The notes beneath the pieces were generated by a model that saw nothing but the letters and a program-made list of their open reading frames with translations, had not been told where the DNA came from and made no database searches. From JASHVB01 sp035523995 (lineage in GTDB: Bacteria > Pseudomonadota > Alphaproteobacteria > Acetobacterales > Acetobacteraceae): a DNA stretch of 64,000 nt. Each line of letters starts with the position of its first letter. Position 1 is the stretch's first letter. Positions 61,801 through 64,000 of the stretch are shown here, one piece after another. The stretch is from the NCBI GenBank assembly GCA_035523995.1, contig DATKPQ010000143.1:8874-72873 (forward strand), read 5' to 3'. The position numbers were made by a program, and so were the translations under genes.

Positions 61801-61940
61801 TCGGTATGCTGGATGCGGCGGGACGCTCGCTGCCGGCGGCGCTCGCGCATCCGTTCTACTGGGCGCCCTTCGCACTGATTGGCGAGGGACAGGTCCGCCT
61901 GCCGACCCGCACCGCAGCAGGGTCCCAACGCGCTATGTAA
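58887..61940 (+). CDS. Predicted lipoprotein with TPR-like helices and CHAT protease domain
   Basis: 1017 residues. MRRLLQVVAWLALATGC is a possible lipoprotein signal with Cys17 (weak lipobox ATGC). A Cys-containing globular part extends to about 160. TPR-like helices occupy about 190-640 (EDFASAEQAYRAALAIQQKALGQDDPNTVEPLMHLA). The C-terminal CHAT domain (about 690-1010) has the caspase-type dyad His852 (HFATHAL) and Cys903 (LSACNSG), plus LVTHWSISDQSSAFLV and a final YWAPFALIGEG. CHAT proteins are cysteine peptidases, sometimes activated by TPR sensors. The start overlaps the TpsA stop (TGATG), so it is translationally coupled. The natural target is unknown; TpsA is the obvious candidate. 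Confidence 0.9.
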   Translation: MRRLLQVVAWLALATGCANPPPQDYLGGSPRGQASVPLGQDATGEGCSQIPGDGPNTADIFCGAWTEPAAQVRPGPAGDAGSLMQIATMSAWREALDQRLVCQPPDHSSILSGQPAVVLSCTRRIGGWPQVALVAAVGGQTWLAQGILPTLPVMERAIGILSGRVAPPAAPALPSSAADALLARRLAARAFTAGDVGQFEALMTAGARANLAEDFASAEQAYRAALAIQQKALGQDDPNTVEPLMHLALQVSDEGRFAAADPLFARAEALAPHAADRVASARLLHYRALHALNQGHQAQALAMLQQAEAAYAALVPPELLVARVQLASAGPMPAREPLTDPTVESALMGVLETRRYQAIVLRHLDRPAESAAMAASAQNLAMADGIVLPVITARLTRTAATAAGAAGSIATAETGLAQSAVAFSEVLPQTRPLAETELLQAAALAGQGQTRRALALCATAAKLLQALHSGTDPSLLAPCLAAYAAEAARQPENAQRLLAAMFETAELAQDSLTTRQIAEAAARLAANASNPKVAAAIRRRQNAGQTLADLERQRDDLVRGALPGTVPPPAKPLTQAELDRRIAEAEVELGDADAALHAAAPNYGQLVQEAVPAADVLAALRPNEAFVAITLTGDSGWVFAMRNGSIAAAPLRAGTREVGALVRRVRASIEPTEAGVPRFDTGAAFGLYQAVLAPVAPQLAGVKALVVAPSGSLLSLPFAVLLTGSAEPDRLAEAPWLIRDMTIAHVPSAANFVALRRIVDTSHAQRPWFGFGDFHPVTLAQAERSFPSAACADSARLFAGLPPLPFARRELEAARALLGAAPSDELLGAAFTVPAVENAHLKDYRVLHFATHALLPAELRCQSEPAIVTSAPPGALDASGALLTTSDVMGLDLDADAVILSACNSGGPGGADGGDSLSGLARAFFFAGARALLVTHWSISDQSSAFLVADTLRRFAAGSDGGLGGALRAAQLGMLDAAGRSLPAALAHPFYWAPFALIGEGQVRLPTRTAAGSQRAM

Positions 61941-62037
61941 CGCAATTCGGATTTTTGCGTGTGCCACCGACGGATCGCTCCACGTGTCATCGCGAGTTGA
62001 CGACCGGCATGCCTCACGTCATGGCCGGGCCCGACCC

Positions 62038-62227
62038 CCACAGGCATCAGGATAAGGCGCGGGCTTGCAGAACGCTTTCCTCTTGCGGGCTTGGCTCGCC
62101 AAGCGGACCAAAGTCTGGGGGGAGGGGGCGAATGGCTCTGAATTCGGGTGCCGTACCCCTCCCCCTGGCCACCTCCATTGGCGGGGGAATGCTTTTCTCC
62201 GCCTGCGCGTTATCCTGATGCCTATGG
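62038..62227. mobile_element. MITE-like element with inverted ends
   Basis: About 190 bp. The left end is CCCACAGGCATCAGGATAAG; the right end, read on the other strand, is CCCATAGGCATCAGGATAAC. The similarity continues inward for about 45 bp with mismatches. No coding capacity. It lies between the CHAT gene and the next gene on the - strand. No clear target-site duplication was found. Confidence 0.6.
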
Positions 62228-62272
62228 GAGCCAGCTCCATCCAATAGCAGTCGAACCTTGGAAAGCTCTGTA

Positions 62273-62869
62273 TTACGACGCAGCCGGTTCGAACATCTCG
62301 CCGCGCAGCAGATAACCCGGGGCGCGGTAGTACAACTTGATGTCGTGGAACGGGTCCGTCAGGATCTTGGTCGCCCACACCAGCCCCGTCTTCACGTCGC
62401 GAATGAAGAAGAGCTGCACGGTGCGGAACACCAGCCCGGCGCCGCCCAGCGCCAGCCACAGATAACCGAGATTGCGCCAGAAATCGCCGAACGAGCGCGG
62501 CGGGCGCATCGTGTGCAGCAGGGTCGGGTCCCACCAGAGCAAGAGCGGCGACAGCCCCCACAGCGTCAGCAGCACCGCCTTGCGCTTCAGGTTGTAGCCA
62601 ACCTTGATCGCTTCCTTGAACTCGTGTGTCGCCTGGTTGATGACGTCATAGGTCTTCGGCTCGAATACGATATGGCCGATCTGCCGCGAGGTCATGGCCA
62701 GCAGCCAACCCAGCAGAGCCGCCATGGCCGGATCCTTGAACGCCACCACATAGGCGCAGACGAACGTCATCGCGCTGACCAGGTGCAGAGACTGATTGAT
62801 CCGGCTGTGATGATAGTACCGGTGATCATCCCAGCGCTGCACCCTCAGGCATTCACGGAAACTGCACAT
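62273..62869 (-). CDS. Conserved membrane protein (possible Mpo1/DUF962-like)
   Basis: 198 residues. Two to four membrane helices: SLHLVSAMTFVCAYVVAF, AALLGWLLAMTSRQIGHIVFE and LLTLWGLSPLLLWW. There are conserved His residues (HHSRINQSLH, RQIGHIVFEP, NQATHEFKEA). The pattern resembles the Mpo1/DUF962 type of His-rich membrane proteins that act on fatty acids, but this is tentative. The ATG at 62869 has AAAGGA upstream. It lies 102 nt behind pmtA on the same strand, consistent with a lipid role. Confidence 0.75.
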   Translation of the reverse strand: MCSFRECLRVQRWDDHRYYHHSRINQSLHLVSAMTFVCAYVVAFKDPAMAALLGWLLAMTSRQIGHIVFEPKTYDVINQATHEFKEAIKVGYNLKRKAVLLTLWGLSPLLLWWDPTLLHTMRPPRSFGDFWRNLGYLWLALGGAGLVFRTVQLFFIRDVKTGLVWATKILTDPFHDIKLYYRAPGYLLRGEMFEPAAS

Positions 62870-62971
62870 CGCGATCCTTTCTCATTGTCATCGCTCGCGG
62901 CCCAACCCCGTGCCGGGCCGCACCCCAGTCGTGGACGAACTGATCGTTGCTCAGCCTTTGGACGACCCGTT

Positions 62972-63625
62972 TTAGTTATTCAGCTCCGGACGCCTGGCGA
63001 ACCGGATCAGGGAGAAATGCCCGAGCGGCGGCAGCGCGCGCCGTTCAAGCAGGCGTACCCCGGGGGTCCGCTCGGCCCAACCGGCGTAGCGGTCCCAGGC
63101 GAATTCGGTGCGGAAGCCGAGCTTGCTTGTCACCGGCATCAGCTTCTTTTCCACCGTGCCGCGCAGCCCGGCCTCGGCGCCGATGCGGCTGGTGATCACG
63201 ATCTCGCCGCCCGGCCGCACCACGCGCGCGAACTCGTCCAGCGCTTGCTCCGGGTGCGGCACCGCCGTGACGACGTATTGCGCCACCACAACGTCGAACG
63301 ACGCATCGGGGAACTCAAGCTCCTCGGCATCCATCACCGCGAGGCCCTCGACATGCCGCAGCCGCATCCGTGCCACGCGGTTGCGCGCGCGCTGGAGCAT
63401 CGGCGCCGAGATATCGACCCCGAACACCTTATTGCGACCGGAATACCCAGGCAGCGACAGACCGGTGCCAACACCCACTTCCAGAATGCGGCCGCCGACC
63501 TTCTCCGCCGCCGCGATCGCCGCGCGGCGACCGGCGCGGAAGACGGGACCGAATACCAGGTCATAAACCGGCGCCCAGCGCCCATAGGCCTGGATGACGG
63601 TATCCAGCTGCATATCTGTCATCAT
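62972..63625 (-). CDS. pmtA: Phosphatidylethanolamine N-methyltransferase
   Basis: 217 residues. Rhodobacter-type PmtA that methylates phosphatidylethanolamine with SAM towards phosphatidylcholine. AYGRWAPVYDLVFGPVFRAGRRAAI is the family N-terminus; ILEVGVGTGLSLPGY is the SAM loop; then VFGVDISAPMLQRAR and VVAQYVVTAVPHPEQALDEFARVVRPGGEIV. The start is one of two adjacent ATGs (63625 or 63622). The open frame upstream of this is not supported. It may share a transcript with the downstream membrane protein. Confidence 0.88.
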   Translation of the reverse strand: MMTDMQLDTVIQAYGRWAPVYDLVFGPVFRAGRRAAIAAAEKVGGRILEVGVGTGLSLPGYSGRNKVFGVDISAPMLQRARNRVARMRLRHVEGLAVMDAEELEFPDASFDVVVAQYVVTAVPHPEQALDEFARVVRPGGEIVITSRIGAEAGLRGTVEKKLMPVTSKLGFRTEFAWDRYAGWAERTPGVRLLERRALPPLGHFSLIRFARRPELNN

Positions 63626-64000
63626 GGTGTCACACGCCTTGGCTTCAGACACGGTGATAACGTCTGGCGCCAAACGCAACGGCCGGCATGTGTTTCAACT
63701 CCGCGAATCGATGCAATGTCAGCAAGGTGACATTGGCGGCGCCGGCTGGCATGTGAAAGTTTTATAAACACCGACGGCGCGGCCCAAGCAGTACCCGGCC
63801 GCGCCGCAATTCCCGATTTGGATGGATGCCGCGATGAAGCCGCGGCAGGCTCGCGGAGAAGGGGATTCCCCTCTCCTTGTGGGAGGGGGGCTGGGGAGAA
63901 TGGGCGGCACGCGAAGGTGAGGGGGTTAGGCGCCTCGCCGGGGGGCGATCTGCTTCCGGTCCGGCCGCCCATTTCGACGGGTATTGAAGAATTGCCTGAC
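63626..64000. other. Non-coding end of window
   Basis: 375 bp with no gene. It includes a GC-rich segment of the CCCCTCTCCTTGTGGGAGGG type common in intergenic repeats (about 63868-63900). Confidence 0.4.

Noticed and set aside
1..64000. tRNA or rRNA genes
   Set aside because: No cloverleaf, no TTCGAAT-type T loop in context and no conserved rRNA segments were found by eye; a covariance-model scan would settle this.

Overview
The window is a high-GC (roughly two-thirds G+C) chromosomal segment from an alphaproteobacterium. A Rhodospirillales / Acetobacteraceae-type organism is my inference. It rests on the C-terminal Hint protein with a Gly-rich passenger, the hopanoid genes hpnH and hpnG, the aroQ-accB-accC operon, pmtA, and dispersed palindromes of the TGTCATTGCGAGGAGC type. 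No rRNA, tRNA or CRISPR array was seen, and there is no intact prophage.

Layout. (1) 1-8.9 kb: a catabolic block on the + strand with a RidA end, an alpha/beta hydrolase, an ABM protein, an OB-fold/thiolase-like pair, a luciferase-like flavin monooxygenase, an MmgE/PrpD protein and a TcuA-like flavoprotein. Long palindromic repeats sit just after three of these genes. (2) 9.1-16.4 kb: a surface/secretion-type cluster, mostly on the - strand, with a 1078-residue beta-helix/Hint protein, a sulfotransferase, a GNAT enzyme, a small DUF6916-like protein and three tandem tail-collar (MdpB-like) paralogues. (3) 16.6-22 kb: isoprenoid and hopanoid genes, dxs-ispA divergent from ispH-hpnH, then a zinc alcohol dehydrogenase. 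(4) 23-30.7 kb: a gene-poor decay zone with remnants of IS256, IS66 and IS630 transposases and a broken DUF2325 gene. Scattered through it are an XRE regulator, two small orphan genes and a sorbosone-dehydrogenase-like protein.

(5) 30.7-48.4 kb: mixed housekeeping and stress functions. These are an orphan CoxL-like molybdoenzyme subunit, DNA ligase D, an MFS exporter with a C-terminal ABM-like domain, a regulator/propeller/DUF899/SRPBCC group, hpnG, dps, a small lipoprotein, a SirB1-like transglutaminase, bfd-bfr behind a perfect Fur/Irr-like palindrome, and kup. (6) 48.7-52.5 kb: aroQ-accB-accC and a two-domain extradiol dioxygenase. (7) 52.5-61.9 kb: a hybrid histidine kinase divergent from a two-partner-secretion (FhaB-like) exoprotein. 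The exoprotein gene overlaps, by one base, a gene for a predicted lipoprotein with TPR-like helices and a CHAT cysteine-protease domain. (8) 61.9-64 kb: a MITE-like inverted-repeat element, a membrane protein and pmtA.

The two parts most likely to hold under-described biology are the TpsA/CHAT-lipoprotein pair with its divergent kinase, and the triple tail-collar / DUF6916 / GNAT / sulfotransferase / Hint cluster. Both appear to act at the cell surface. Envelope lipids recur across the window: hopanoid synthesis (dxs, ispA, ispH, hpnH, hpnG), phosphatidylcholine (pmtA) and fatty-acid initiation (accBC).
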